A stretch of DNA of 64,000 nt, taken from the NCBI RefSeq assembly GCF_026016445.1, contig NZ_CP096147.1:2702501-2766500 (forward strand), read 5' to 3'. A program made the translations under genes and the position numbers. Shown here piece after piece: positions 25,029-33,734 of this stretch. A model generated the notes under the pieces. That model did not search any database. It saw only the letters and a program-made list of their open reading frames with translations, and was not told the origin of the DNA. The DNA comes from Cognatishimia activa (GTDB taxonomy: Bacteria > Pseudomonadota > Alphaproteobacteria > Rhodobacterales > Rhodobacteraceae). How positions within the stretch are numbered: position 1 is the stretch's first letter; the number at the start of each line of letters is the position of its first letter.

Positions 25029-26726
25029 ATGAGTCAACCACATGAATTGCGTCGTTTTCTGGATGTTATGAGCCGACGTCGCGGGCAGTTCCTGCGCACT
25101 ATGGCAGCGGTCGTCATCGTGGCGCTGGGGTACTTGATGCTCGCGGCTCCTAAGTATGAGGCGCAGGCCCTGGTGCTCGTGGATCAAGCACAGAAAAACC
25201 TGCTTGAATCTGACCCTTTGCGCAATGCGTTGCCCGCCAACAATTCATACGTAGAGAGCGAAGTCGAGATCTTGCGAAGCACCGCTGTCGCTTTGGATGT
25301 GGTGAGTGCGGCGGGGCTTGTGGAGGACCCTGAATATGCTCCGAGCGCTGGATTTCTGGTGAGCCTTGGCGAATGGATTGGCTTGGAAAGCGCTCAAAGC
25401 CTGAGCAAAGATGAACACACGGGCAGGGTTCTTGCAGAGTTCCAAGAAAGCACCTCGATCAACCGTAAAGGTTTGACCTATGTGATTTCAGTTTCGGTAG
25501 AGTCAGGGCAGCCAGAACGCGCGGCTGAACTCGCGAATTTGCTGGCGCAGGCCTATATCGATCGTCAGATGCAGGCGAAGTCTGACAAGCTGTTTTCTGA
25601 GCGCGATATCCTGCAATCACAGATTTCGGCACTGAGTGAAGAGAGTGCAACTGCGCAGGCTGGACAGGATTCAGAAGAGTTCCAAGCAAAACTTGCAACC
25701 TTGTCAGCCCGTTTGGATGACATTGAAACACAGGCTCAGTTGCAGGTGCCAGACAGCAGTATTGTTGCAAAGGCCTTGCCACCGATTGAAGCCAGTGCGC
25801 CACGAGGTTTTCTCATACTGATCGGTGCTATCGTTTGTGGCGCTGCCTTGGGTTTGACACGAATTTATATCGCTGAAATCGCGACCGATGGTGTGACTTC
25901 AGCTGGTCAGCTTTCTGAGCTTGCTGACAATCCTGTCTCAGCCATCATCCCCAAGGTCGGGCGCATTTTGTGGTTCCAGCCGCCGGTCGCGGATCAAGTG
26001 AAATTGCGGCCGCTGTCGTCTTATTCGGAAGGTGTGCGTCAGCTCAAAGCTGCTTTGGATCAATGGTTTGATTTCTTGCCGCAACCAGGTGAACGTTCCG
26101 GAAGGGTAATCTTGACGTCGTCATCCGTTGCTGGCGAAGGAAAAACAACAATCGCGTTGTCGCTCGCCAGAGTGTACGCGCAGGCTGGCTATCGAACTGT
26201 CCTGATTGACGCGGATCTGCGCAAACCACGTGTACACCACTACGCGGGTGCCGATGCAAAGGGCGGATTGGCAGAGTATCTGAGAAACGCTGATACCGCC
26301 GAGCTTCCATTGATCGAAGCCTATGAGCCCAACTTGAGCGTGATACTCGGCCGGGGTGATGCGAAGCAGCCAACAGAAGATTTGGTGAACTCTGCAGCGT
26401 TTACTGACCTACTGGCACAGGCGCGTCAGGACAATGACGTGGTCATCATAGACAGCCCGCCGCTGATGCAGGCAGCAGATGCCCGATATCTGGCTCGCCA
26501 CGCTGATGCGATTGTATTTGCAGTCAAACATGCGGACACTGCTCAATCCATAGTGCGAAACACCGCGGAAACGCTGACCGAGGCAATGCCGTTAGAAGCA
26601 AGCCTCTTCCCGGTTCTAAACCAGTATGGCGCGCGACAACCAAACTACGGATACGATTCAAATCAGGCCGTTGGGCAGATGGTCCCTTCGGCAGATGAAC
26701 GTCCATTAAAGCCAACAAAGGTCTAG
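25029..26726 (+). CDS. Wzz/BY-kinase fusion, polysaccharide chain length and export regulator
   Basis: A 565-residue inner-membrane protein with an N-terminal Wzz part and a cytosolic BY-type tyrosine kinase. Membrane helices lie at about 24-41 and 258-281, with a periplasmic domain rich in helices between. The kinase shows Walker A VAGEGKTT (367-374), Walker A-prime VLIDADLRKP (391-400) and Walker B VVIIDSPPL. The C-terminal tail has only three tyrosines (QYGARQPNYGYDS) instead of a long cluster. It should control chain length and assembly of the polysaccharide made by this locus. The start has GGGAGG upstream. Confidence 0.9.
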   Translation: MSQPHELRRFLDVMSRRRGQFLRTMAAVVIVALGYLMLAAPKYEAQALVLVDQAQKNLLESDPLRNALPANNSYVESEVEILRSTAVALDVVSAAGLVEDPEYAPSAGFLVSLGEWIGLESAQSLSKDEHTGRVLAEFQESTSINRKGLTYVISVSVESGQPERAAELANLLAQAYIDRQMQAKSDKLFSERDILQSQISALSEESATAQAGQDSEEFQAKLATLSARLDDIETQAQLQVPDSSIVAKALPPIEASAPRGFLILIGAIVCGAALGLTRIYIAEIATDGVTSAGQLSELADNPVSAIIPKVGRILWFQPPVADQVKLRPLSSYSEGVRQLKAALDQWFDFLPQPGERSGRVILTSSSVAGEGKTTIALSLARVYAQAGYRTVLIDADLRKPRVHHYAGADAKGGLAEYLRNADTAELPLIEAYEPNLSVILGRGDAKQPTEDLVNSAAFTDLLAQARQDNDVVIIDSPPLMQAADARYLARHADAIVFAVKHADTAQSIVRNTAETLTEAMPLEASLFPVLNQYGARQPNYGYDSNQAVGQMVPSADERPLKPTKV

Positions 26727-26784
26727 CAGGACCACATTCAGACAGCTGCAGAATTTCAGCGTCTGTTACTAGGAGGATCGCCAA

Positions 26785-27858
26785 ATGGGCGTCGCAATCA
26801 TCACAGGGGCAGGGGGCCTGATTGGGTCCGAAGCAGCTTTGTTTCTGGCCGAACAGGGTATGGATGTCATTGGTATCGACAATGATCAGCGCGCGTATTT
26901 TTTTGGTGCCGAGGCGTCAACTAAATGGCGTATCTCTGAGGTGAAAGCACGTAGCAAGCGCTTCCAGAATGTCTCCCTCGATATCCGAGATTTTGACGGC
27001 ATTCTGTCCCTGTTCAAGGAACATGCAGCGGACATAGAGTTGGTCATTCACGCCGCTGCGCAACCCTCTCATGACTGGGCGGCGCGTGAGCCTTTCACGG
27101 ACTTCTCCATCAATGCGCAGGGCACGCTGAACCTGCTTGAAGCCTTGCGTCAGACGGCGCCTCAGGCACCGTTCATTTTCCTGTCGACCAATAAGGTCTA
27201 TGGCGACCGCCCGAACACATTGCCGCTCGTGGAAAAAGAAACCCGCTGGGAGCTGGCTGAGGATCATCCTTTTGCCAAACGCGGGATTGATGAAAGCATG
27301 AGCATCGATCAGTCGACCCATAGCCTGTTTGGCGCTTCCAAGGTGGCTGCAGATGTGATGGTTCAGGAATACGGTCGCTATTTCGGTATGAATACCGCCT
27401 GTTTCCGGGGAGGCTGCCTGACCGGTGGCGCGCATTCTGGGACAGAGCTGCATGGATTTTTGGCCTATCTGATGAAATGCACAGTCACCGGGCGGCCTTA
27501 TACGATCTTTGGCTACAAGGCCAAACAGGTGCGGGACAATATCAACTCAAATGATCTTGTGTCCGCGCTTTGGACCTATGCGCGCGACCCGAAACCGGCA
27601 CGCGTCTACAACATTGGCGGTGGGCGCTTTGCCAATTGTTCCATGCTGGAAGCCATTGAGATGTGTGAACGGATTTCAGGGCGCAGCCTGAATTGGACCT
27701 ATAGTGATGAGAACCGCACCGGAGATCACATCTGGTGGATCAGCGATATCTCGGCCTTTGAAAAGGATTTCCCTGAGTATCGTCTAACCTACGGCATCGA
27801 AGACACTTTGCAGGATATTCACCAAGCCGGTCTGTCGCGCTGGAAAGAAGCTTCATGA
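26785..27858 (+). CDS. NAD-dependent epimerase, CDP-paratose 2-epimerase-like
   Basis: A 357-residue extended SDR resembling RfbE-type epimerases. It has GAGGLIGS at 8-15, [23 protein letters not shown] at 134-141, and [12 protein letters not shown]. In the last motif the usual active-site tyrosine of YxxxK is phenylalanine (Phe182), while Lys186 is kept. RfbE uses NAD to invert C2 of CDP-paratose; the true substrate here is unknown. A strong AGGAGG site lies before the ATG. It overlaps the next gene by four bases. Confidence 0.83.
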   Translation: MGVAIITGAGGLIGSEAALFLAEQGMDVIGIDNDQRAYFFGAEASTKWRISEVKARSKRFQNVSLDIRDFDGILSLFKEHAADIELVIHAAAQPSHDWAAREPFTDFSINAQGTLNLLEALRQTAPQAPFIFLSTNKVYGDRPNTLPLVEKETRWELAEDHPFAKRGIDESMSIDQSTHSLFGASKVAADVMVQEYGRYFGMNTACFRGGCLTGGAHSGTELHGFLAYLMKCTVTGRPYTIFGYKAKQVRDNINSNDLVSALWTYARDPKPARVYNIGGGRFANCSMLEAIEMCERISGRSLNWTYSDENRTGDHIWWISDISAFEKDFPEYRLTYGIEDTLQDIHQAGLSRWKEAS

Positions 27859-28661
27859 TTGATCGGGGCAAGCGCAGCGTTTTGGGCGTCGGTGTGAACG
27901 TCGTGGACTATGACGGAGCTGTTGAACGCATTGTTCAGGCTGCGCATGCAGGTGAGGCGCATGCCGTATCTGCATTGGCAGTCCATGGTGTCATGACCGG
28001 CGCGTTAGACCCGGAGCACAAATACCGCTTGAACCGGATGGATACGGTGACACCAGACGGACAACCTGTGCGATGGGCGCTGCGCCTATTGCACGGAGAA
28101 CCCCTGCCAGATCGGGTCTACGGCCCGCATTTGTCAGATCTAGTTTGCGCCAAAGCAGCCAAGGAAGGTCTGCCTATTTATTTGTATGGCAGTCGCCCAG
28201 AGGTGCTTGAAGGTTTGGTCGCAAAACTGAAGTCACGGTACTCAGACCTCGTCATAGCAGGTTATGAGCCGTCCAAGTTTCGGCAGCTGACCGAAAGCGA
28301 AGAAGGCGAAATGCGAGAGCGGATAGCAGGTTCCAAGGCTAAGATCGTGCTTGTGGGGCTTGGATGCCCCCGGCAAGAGGTCTTTGTTTATGAACACAGC
28401 GCAGCATTGGGAATTCCAATGCTCGCGGTTGGCGCGGCATTTGATTTCTTTGCAGGAACATTGCGTCAGGCACCAAAGTGGATGCAGGACAGAGGTCTGG
28501 AATGGGCTTTCCGTCTTGCCGTGGAGCCTCGCCGTCTGTGGCGGCGTTACATGTATCTCAACCCACTGTATCTTACGATGCTTGCGGGGCAGCGCATGGG
28601 GCTATTGAAAACACGGCTGTCGAATGAGCGCGAGCCGGGGACAAACATTCGTTATGGCTGA
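27855..28661 (+). CDS. WecG/TagA/CpsF family glycosyltransferase
   Basis: A 268-residue GT26 enzyme. The [13 protein letters not shown] motif places the catalytic aspartate at 68, near Asp65 of the structurally studied TagA. Further marks are [30 protein letters not shown] and the C-terminal [18 protein letters not shown] membrane-contact segment. The family adds the second sugar (often N-acetylmannosamine-type) to a lipid-linked primer. Its last codons are overlapped by the flippase start. Confidence 0.92.
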   Translation: MIDRGKRSVLGVGVNVVDYDGAVERIVQAAHAGEAHAVSALAVHGVMTGALDPEHKYRLNRMDTVTPDGQPVRWALRLLHGEPLPDRVYGPHLSDLVCAKAAKEGLPIYLYGSRPEVLEGLVAKLKSRYSDLVIAGYEPSKFRQLTESEEGEMRERIAGSKAKIVLVGLGCPRQEVFVYEHSAALGIPMLAVGAAFDFFAGTLRQAPKWMQDRGLEWAFRLAVEPRRLWRRYMYLNPLYLTMLAGQRMGLLKTRLSNEREPGTNIRYG

Positions 28662-29961
28662 TACGGGGCCCCTCCCCGCAGCATCCTCGCTGCGCGATAC
28701 CTTACCGGGCGGGGCCTTTCTGCGCGCTGGATTGCGGGGTGGGCACTGGGTCCTTAGCAGTCAGATCATTACGAGCGCGGCCAATTTGGCCACAACAGTC
28801 GTGCTTTTGCGGGGTCTTGGACTTGAGGCTTTTGGCCAGTTCAGCCTTTGTTTTCTGTTTCTCATGGTTGTGCGCAACTTTTTCCATGGAGCAATTCTTG
28901 CGCCCTCCTCTACCTTGGCCCCTCGACTTCGTAGCACCTCGCTCAATGCATTCCGAGGCGTTCTGGTCATTGTGACCTTGGGGTTTGCCATTGTCTCATC
29001 TGGAGTGGTGGCACTTCTTGCATACGTCCTAGCCCCGGTTCTACAAGTCGACTGGCTGACGGGATTAATCCTGCCGCTTGTGGCTGCAAATGTCGCTGGC
29101 TGCTTTGCGGATCTGATCAGTCGCTATCATCTGATTTATGCCCGCCCGCAACGTACCTTTGGAACAGAGGTGGTGCGCTATGCTGTCCAATTGGGCTTGC
29201 TGATCATCCTCGTTGCGTTGGGAGCTGCTTGGCTGTCTCCAGCGGTGGCACTTTTGGTTCTGGCAACCGGTTCGGTTGCAGCTGTTGTTTCAGGGGTCAT
29301 TGGGCATGCACAACTCACTTATTCCAAACGCCTGTTTCGAGTTCTTTGGCCGCGTTATTGGAATTTTGTCAGATGGATGTCCCTGTCGAATTTCTTTGAA
29401 ACAGTTCAAACGCTCGCCCCAATGTTAGTAGGCTTGGCCCTATTGGGAGAGGCGGCCCTCGGCGTTTTGCGTGCAGTTTCACAGCTGACAAATATCCTAA
29501 ATTTGCCCACCAACGCTTTGCAACAACTGCTGCCTATTTCGGGCACGAAGGTCTACAAAAGCGGCGGTTCAAAAGGGCTGACGCGCATGTTGGCCTCTGT
29601 GATTGGCCTCGTGCTTATCTATTTCCTTGTTGTGAGTGCCGCGCTCTTCGCGCTGTCTCCGTGGATTTCAAATTTCCTATTTGATCAGACGCCAGCGACG
29701 TTCCTTGCGATTTTACTCTGGTTCGTCGCGGCTAATCTGTTCATTTCCGCGCGGCAAGTCATGTCGACGGTCTTTGTCGTGAAAGAGCGGCCACAAAATA
29801 TGCTTCTTATCCAAGGGGTCAGTGCCGTTGTAGCGGTATTATTGCCATTCGCAGCTGTCATTGTGGGCGTCATCGCAGTGCCCATTTCCGTTGCTGTTTC
29901 GACGGGCGTCGGCATGGCAATCTGCTACAGACGCGCTCGGCAGGAGATGCGTAATGGCTGA
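28654..29961 (+). CDS. Wzx-type polysaccharide flippase
   Basis: A 435-residue membrane protein with about twelve hydrophobic helices, consistent with the MOP/MATE-like oligosaccharide flippases. The opening LRGGHWVLSSQIITSAANLATTVVLLRGLGLEAFGQFSL is typical. It would move lipid-linked repeat units across the inner membrane. The ATG at 28654 overlaps the previous stop through ATGGCTGA; an alternative ATG at 28624 overlaps more. No charged catalytic residue defines substrate. Confidence 0.85.
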   Translation: MADTGPLPAASSLRDTLPGGAFLRAGLRGGHWVLSSQIITSAANLATTVVLLRGLGLEAFGQFSLCFLFLMVVRNFFHGAILAPSSTLAPRLRSTSLNAFRGVLVIVTLGFAIVSSGVVALLAYVLAPVLQVDWLTGLILPLVAANVAGCFADLISRYHLIYARPQRTFGTEVVRYAVQLGLLIILVALGAAWLSPAVALLVLATGSVAAVVSGVIGHAQLTYSKRLFRVLWPRYWNFVRWMSLSNFFETVQTLAPMLVGLALLGEAALGVLRAVSQLTNILNLPTNALQQLLPISGTKVYKSGGSKGLTRMLASVIGLVLIYFLVVSAALFALSPWISNFLFDQTPATFLAILLWFVAANLFISARQVMSTVFVVKERPQNMLLIQGVSAVVAVLLPFAAVIVGVIAVPISVAVSTGVGMAICYRRARQEMRNG

Positions 29962-31258
29962 TGTATCTCATTCCTTTGATCATACACCGATAGGGCGTCC
30001 AAACAACTTTCTGGCTCACAGAATTTTGGTGATCAGCTTTGCAGCGCTGGCCTTCATCATTCTTGCCGGCACACGCCCGTTTGAGGGCAGCTTGCTGTCC
30101 GAAACCGGGACGTCCGGGCGAGGGTCCGCTTTTGAAGCTTTGCTCTATCTGGCAACGAGCGTCGGTTGTTTGGGCGCATGCGTCCATCTGGCAGCTAGCA
30201 AACTGATTAATGTGTGGACAGTCGGTGTCATGGTACTGCTTGGGTATTGCGCATTTAGCCTGACGTGGTCGCACACGGCGTCAATCGGGACGGTTCGATT
30301 TGGCCAGCTTGCATTAGTCACGCTTGCTATCGCTGGGACAGTGTTCACGCTTGGGACGCAACAGGTATTTCAGATCACCTACAGGATCCTCTTGGTCATC
30401 TTGCTGGTAAATTTCCTTTCGGTCGCATTGATACCCAGCGCAGTCCATCAGATCGGGGAATCTGGGACGTATCCTGCGAATGTAACCTCTTGGAAGGGCG
30501 TGCATATTCACAAGAATTATGCCGGCCCGGTTGCGGCCTTGACCGCCAGTATGGCCTTTATTTTGGGAATGTCCGAACGACGGATACATCTTTTGGTCGC
30601 CTTGGCGGCTTTCGCCTTTTTGTGGAACACAAATTCATCCGCATCATTGCTGGCTCTGAGTGCCGGCGTAACCTTTATGGTTGGGTCCAAGGTGCTTTGC
30701 TGGCTATTGGGCCGAGACGTGGCCCGCTTTGTCTTGCTCTTCCTTTTGGTTGTAATCCTTGTGGCAGTGCCCTTTCTGTCAAAATCCTTTGCAGAACTGC
30801 TGAATGATCCCTACGCGCTGACCGGGCGAGTTGAGCTTTGGCATGCGCTGATTCAATACATTAAAACCTACCCTTGGACGGGCAGCGGCTATGGGTCGTT
30901 TTGGCGGGTGGGGGATAATTCTCCGATATTGCACCTGACAGATGGCTGGGCAACCGAAACAGGGCAGGGCCACAACGGGTATCTGGATGTGGCGGCAACC
31001 ATCGGCATTCCGGGCTTGGTGATTGTTGTGTGCCTGTTGATTGTGGCTCCCTGTGTCGCGCTATTTCGCAAGCTTCAGGGCGGCATCTTGGAATTCGACG
31101 TCATATTGGCGTTCTTTGTATTTGCACTGGTACACAACGCGGCAGAAACCTCGCTGCTCTCACCCAATCATCCAGTGTATTTCGCGCTGCTTCTTGCTGT
31201 CTTTGGAGTCTCTGCCTTACCGGCGCGAACGCAGAAAGTGGATCAGAGCCATGTCTGA
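29954..31258 (+). CDS. O-antigen ligase/polymerase (Wzy/WaaL family)
   Basis: A 434-residue membrane protein with about eleven helices and the large loop of the Wzy_C/O-antigen ligase family. Conserved family features are GVHIHKNYAGPVAALT, LTGRVELWHALIQYIKTYPWTGSGYGSFW, and GQGHNGYLDVAATIGIPGL with the key histidine. It either polymerises repeat units or ligates the chain. The ATG at 29954 overlaps the flippase stop by the same ATGGCTGA junction seen one gene earlier. Confidence 0.88.
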   Translation: MADVSHSFDHTPIGRPNNFLAHRILVISFAALAFIILAGTRPFEGSLLSETGTSGRGSAFEALLYLATSVGCLGACVHLAASKLINVWTVGVMVLLGYCAFSLTWSHTASIGTVRFGQLALVTLAIAGTVFTLGTQQVFQITYRILLVILLVNFLSVALIPSAVHQIGESGTYPANVTSWKGVHIHKNYAGPVAALTASMAFILGMSERRIHLLVALAAFAFLWNTNSSASLLALSAGVTFMVGSKVLCWLLGRDVARFVLLFLLVVILVAVPFLSKSFAELLNDPYALTGRVELWHALIQYIKTYPWTGSGYGSFWRVGDNSPILHLTDGWATETGQGHNGYLDVAATIGIPGLVIVVCLLIVAPCVALFRKLQGGILEFDVILAFFVFALVHNAAETSLLSPNHPVYFALLLAVFGVSALPARTQKVDQSHV

Positions 31259-32426
31259 TCCCAAGCGCTATCGCGTGCTAATGCTTCACAACGCATATCA
31301 AACACGAGGTGGTGAAGAAGAGTCCGCAGAAAGCGAGTGCCGCGCGCTCAGAGAAGCAGGCCACGAGGTGACATACCTCACCGCCCATAATGACGATATC
31401 GCCTCTTGGAGCGACAAAATTCGCGCAGCAGGAACGCTGTTTTGGAGCCGGAGCTGGCAGCAACAAGTCGCGCAGGAATTGGGAAATAAAACCTATGACG
31501 TGCTGCACGTTCAGAACCTCTTTCCGCAGATTTCTCCGTCCGTTTACACCGCTGCGCGTCGCGTCGGGGTGCCCGTTGTACAAGCCGTACGCAATTACCG
31601 CCTTGCGTGCCCGGCTGCGACTTTGCTGCGCGAAGGAAAACCATGCATAGATTGCGTAGGCCGTATGGTGAAACTTCCCGGACTTCGTCATCGTTGTTAT
31701 CGCGGTTCCGCCTCAGCGTCGGCCTCAATAGTGGCAGCAAATGCGACGCATAAGGCAATTGGCACTTGGCAAAAAAATGTTGATTGCTATCTCGCCGTGT
31801 CTCAATACGTGGCAGATGTCTTGACAAAAGAAGGGATGCCTGAGGAGAAAATCTCGGTCAAACCCTGTTTTACCTATCAGCTAACTGATTTTGGAGAAAT
31901 CGACTACGCAGATCGGAAGGACGTGCTTTTCGTCGGCCGTCTGTCCGAGGAAAAGGGGCTACCATTGCTGTTGGAGGCATGGTGCCGAGTGGCTCCGAAC
32001 CAATCCAAATTGAAGATTATCGGTGACGGTGCCATACCAACTGACCTTCCGGCAAATGTTGAGTTTCTGGGCAAAAAATCCGCACGAGATGTTCAAAAGG
32101 CAATGTCTCAGGCGGCATTTGTGGTCATGCCAGGACTTTGGGCTGAGCCATTCGGACGTGTCGCTATAGAGGCATTTGCTCAAGGGGCGCCTGTCATTGC
32201 GACCGGGATAGGCGGCGTAGCTAATATCATTGAAAATGGCGTAAACGGATCGTTGTTCCCCAGAGCTGACGCAAGTACACTCGCAGAGGTTATTCAGGAA
32301 TACATAAGTAACCCTAATAAACGTCGTAGATATGGTCTGGCGGCAAGGCAGGCGTACATTGATTTCTATACGCCCGCTAAAAACGTTGAGTATTTGGAAA
32401 GGGTTTATGCTCAGTTCAACGCATAA
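31251..32426 (+). CDS. glycosyltransferase family 4
   Basis: A 391-residue GT-B enzyme. The acceptor domain starts RYRVLMLHNAYQTRGGEEES and carries the GT4-typical RLACPAATLLREGKPCIDC stretch. The donor domain has VLFVGRLSEEKGLPLLLEAW and the EPFGRVAIEAFAQGAPVIAT segment with the E-x7-E pair binding the sugar nucleotide. I used the ATG at 31251, overlapping the ligase stop by eight bases. It is the last gene of the main plus-strand operon. Confidence 0.92.
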   Translation: MSDPKRYRVLMLHNAYQTRGGEEESAESECRALREAGHEVTYLTAHNDDIASWSDKIRAAGTLFWSRSWQQQVAQELGNKTYDVLHVQNLFPQISPSVYTAARRVGVPVVQAVRNYRLACPAATLLREGKPCIDCVGRMVKLPGLRHRCYRGSASASASIVAANATHKAIGTWQKNVDCYLAVSQYVADVLTKEGMPEEKISVKPCFTYQLTDFGEIDYADRKDVLFVGRLSEEKGLPLLLEAWCRVAPNQSKLKIIGDGAIPTDLPANVEFLGKKSARDVQKAMSQAAFVVMPGLWAEPFGRVAIEAFAQGAPVIATGIGGVANIIENGVNGSLFPRADASTLAEVIQEYISNPNKRRRYGLAARQAYIDFYTPAKNVEYLERVYAQFNA

Positions 32427-32556
32427 CTTTAGCCAAGCTTCTATTGAGCCGCTCATTTTCTTTTGGCAACCGATTCAGCTCTTTCAATTGATCTAAGCCA
32501 AATCTGGAATTGGTCACTTTCATACTGTGAGCGCCATTATGAAGGACGCGCGACCT

Positions 32557-33426
32557 CTACAAGTTTTCAATTCGACGTAGTTCTCTTCGAAAGACACGTC
32601 CGCCAAGCGTGGATTGAATACTCTGACACATCATTTTGCTGAGCTTTGGTTTTGACACATTATCCATCTTACGAAGCACACCTCGCCAATACGCACGATG
32701 CAAACGCTTTTGCTGCCGCATTTGAGTAAAAAATGCCGGTCGGCTGGGCTCTTCAGAAAAGGCCATGTCAAACAGTGCAGGAAGCAGATCAAAGATCTTA
32801 ATAAACTGCGCGGTTCGATCGCCCATGTGCCTACAAGGCAATAGGATCGTTTCGTTGGCACGTGTATTATTGACGAACTCAATAGCTTCGGCTTTCGAAG
32901 GATCATAGGCGACCAACGCTCTTTGAACTGGATTACCATCTGCAAATTCACCAGTAGCAGAGTCAGACGATTCAGGTTGTATGAGAAGCACTTTTGAATT
33001 TTCAACGATACCCGCACATGTAAGCGCCAACTTGCAGGAACGTTTCATTCCAACAAACAGGATTTCATCGAAGGCCTTAAATGCCCCTTCGCTAACCAGT
33101 TGCGTGATGTATCCGGAAACTTCTTTGTAAGTATTGCGCGCGCCTTGCAGGGATATAATTCCTAAATAGCTCCAGCCGTTTTCTTCAGCCGTTTTCCAGC
33201 CGCTGGGAAATCCCGTGGAAGCGCTTCCTAGATTTTCCTCTGCAGTCTCCAGCACAACCAACAAAGTGCGGCCGCGTTCAATGAGGAAACTTGTTTCATC
33301 AAGGCCCAAGTACTCGATGATACTACCGGGCAAACAATCTACATAATTTTCCAGCGCTTCTACCCAGTCGCCGCCTGTCTCAGAGGAATTCAGATCCTGT
33401 TCGAAAGCTTCAATTTCGGTGCTCAT
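32557..33426 (-). CDS. uncharacterised protein, no function assigned
   Basis: A 289-residue soluble protein I cannot assign firmly. It looks like an alpha/beta protein: strands such as TLLVVLET, GWSYLGIIS, EILFVGMKRSCKLALTCAG and ENSKVLLIQPES alternate with helices. This layout reminds me of a roseobacter family sometimes mislabelled phosphoadenosine phosphosulfate reductase, with no reductase motif visible. The ATG at 33426 has GGAG seven bases upstream. It lies alone on the minus strand inside the polysaccharide locus. A perfect CtrA-consensus site lies about 65 bases before it. Confidence 0.7.
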   Translation of the reverse strand: MSTEIEAFEQDLNSSETGGDWVEALENYVDCLPGSIIEYLGLDETSFLIERGRTLLVVLETAEENLGSASTGFPSGWKTAEENGWSYLGIISLQGARNTYKEVSGYITQLVSEGAFKAFDEILFVGMKRSCKLALTCAGIVENSKVLLIQPESSDSATGEFADGNPVQRALVAYDPSKAEAIEFVNNTRANETILLPCRHMGDRTAQFIKIFDLLPALFDMAFSEEPSRPAFFTQMRQQKRLHRAYWRGVLRKMDNVSKPKLSKMMCQSIQSTLGGRVFRRELRRIENL

Positions 33427-33734
33427 TGTGCTCTCCAATGGTTTGTTCTTGGCCCGCTTGAACATTAGATTTGCGTCTTTTTATGGGCAATTTAAGAGCA
33501 GCTTAACGCACCGAGTATTAATAAACAGCAAGTGTTTTCTTTGATTGATCAAACCGCGCAATTAGACATGCAAGAAATGCCAAAGATCGTGTTTGCGCAA
33601 GCTCACTTGCCTCATGCCGCACAGCTTTGACGGTCAGTGCCGCAACGGTGGCACTCAAATAATTCTATGCCCAATTCCTCTTTTAACGCTATAATAACCT
33701 CAAAAGAGCAGAACCAAAAAAGCATAGATACAAC
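33427..33734. other. AT-rich divergent intergenic region
   Basis: About 308 bases between the uncharacterised gene and the GT2-methyltransferase gene. It is AT-rich and contains the CtrA-consensus site at 33492. I see no ORF, terminator or further repeat. Confidence 0.55.
33492..33507. promoter_or_regulatory. perfect CtrA-consensus site
   Basis: TTAA-GAGCAGC-TTAAC matches the CtrA consensus TTAA-N7-TTAAC exactly, including the final C. CtrA is the cell-cycle response regulator of Alphaproteobacteria. Position is 66 bases before the minus-strand start and 228 bases before the plus-strand start. Function is inferred. Confidence 0.6.
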
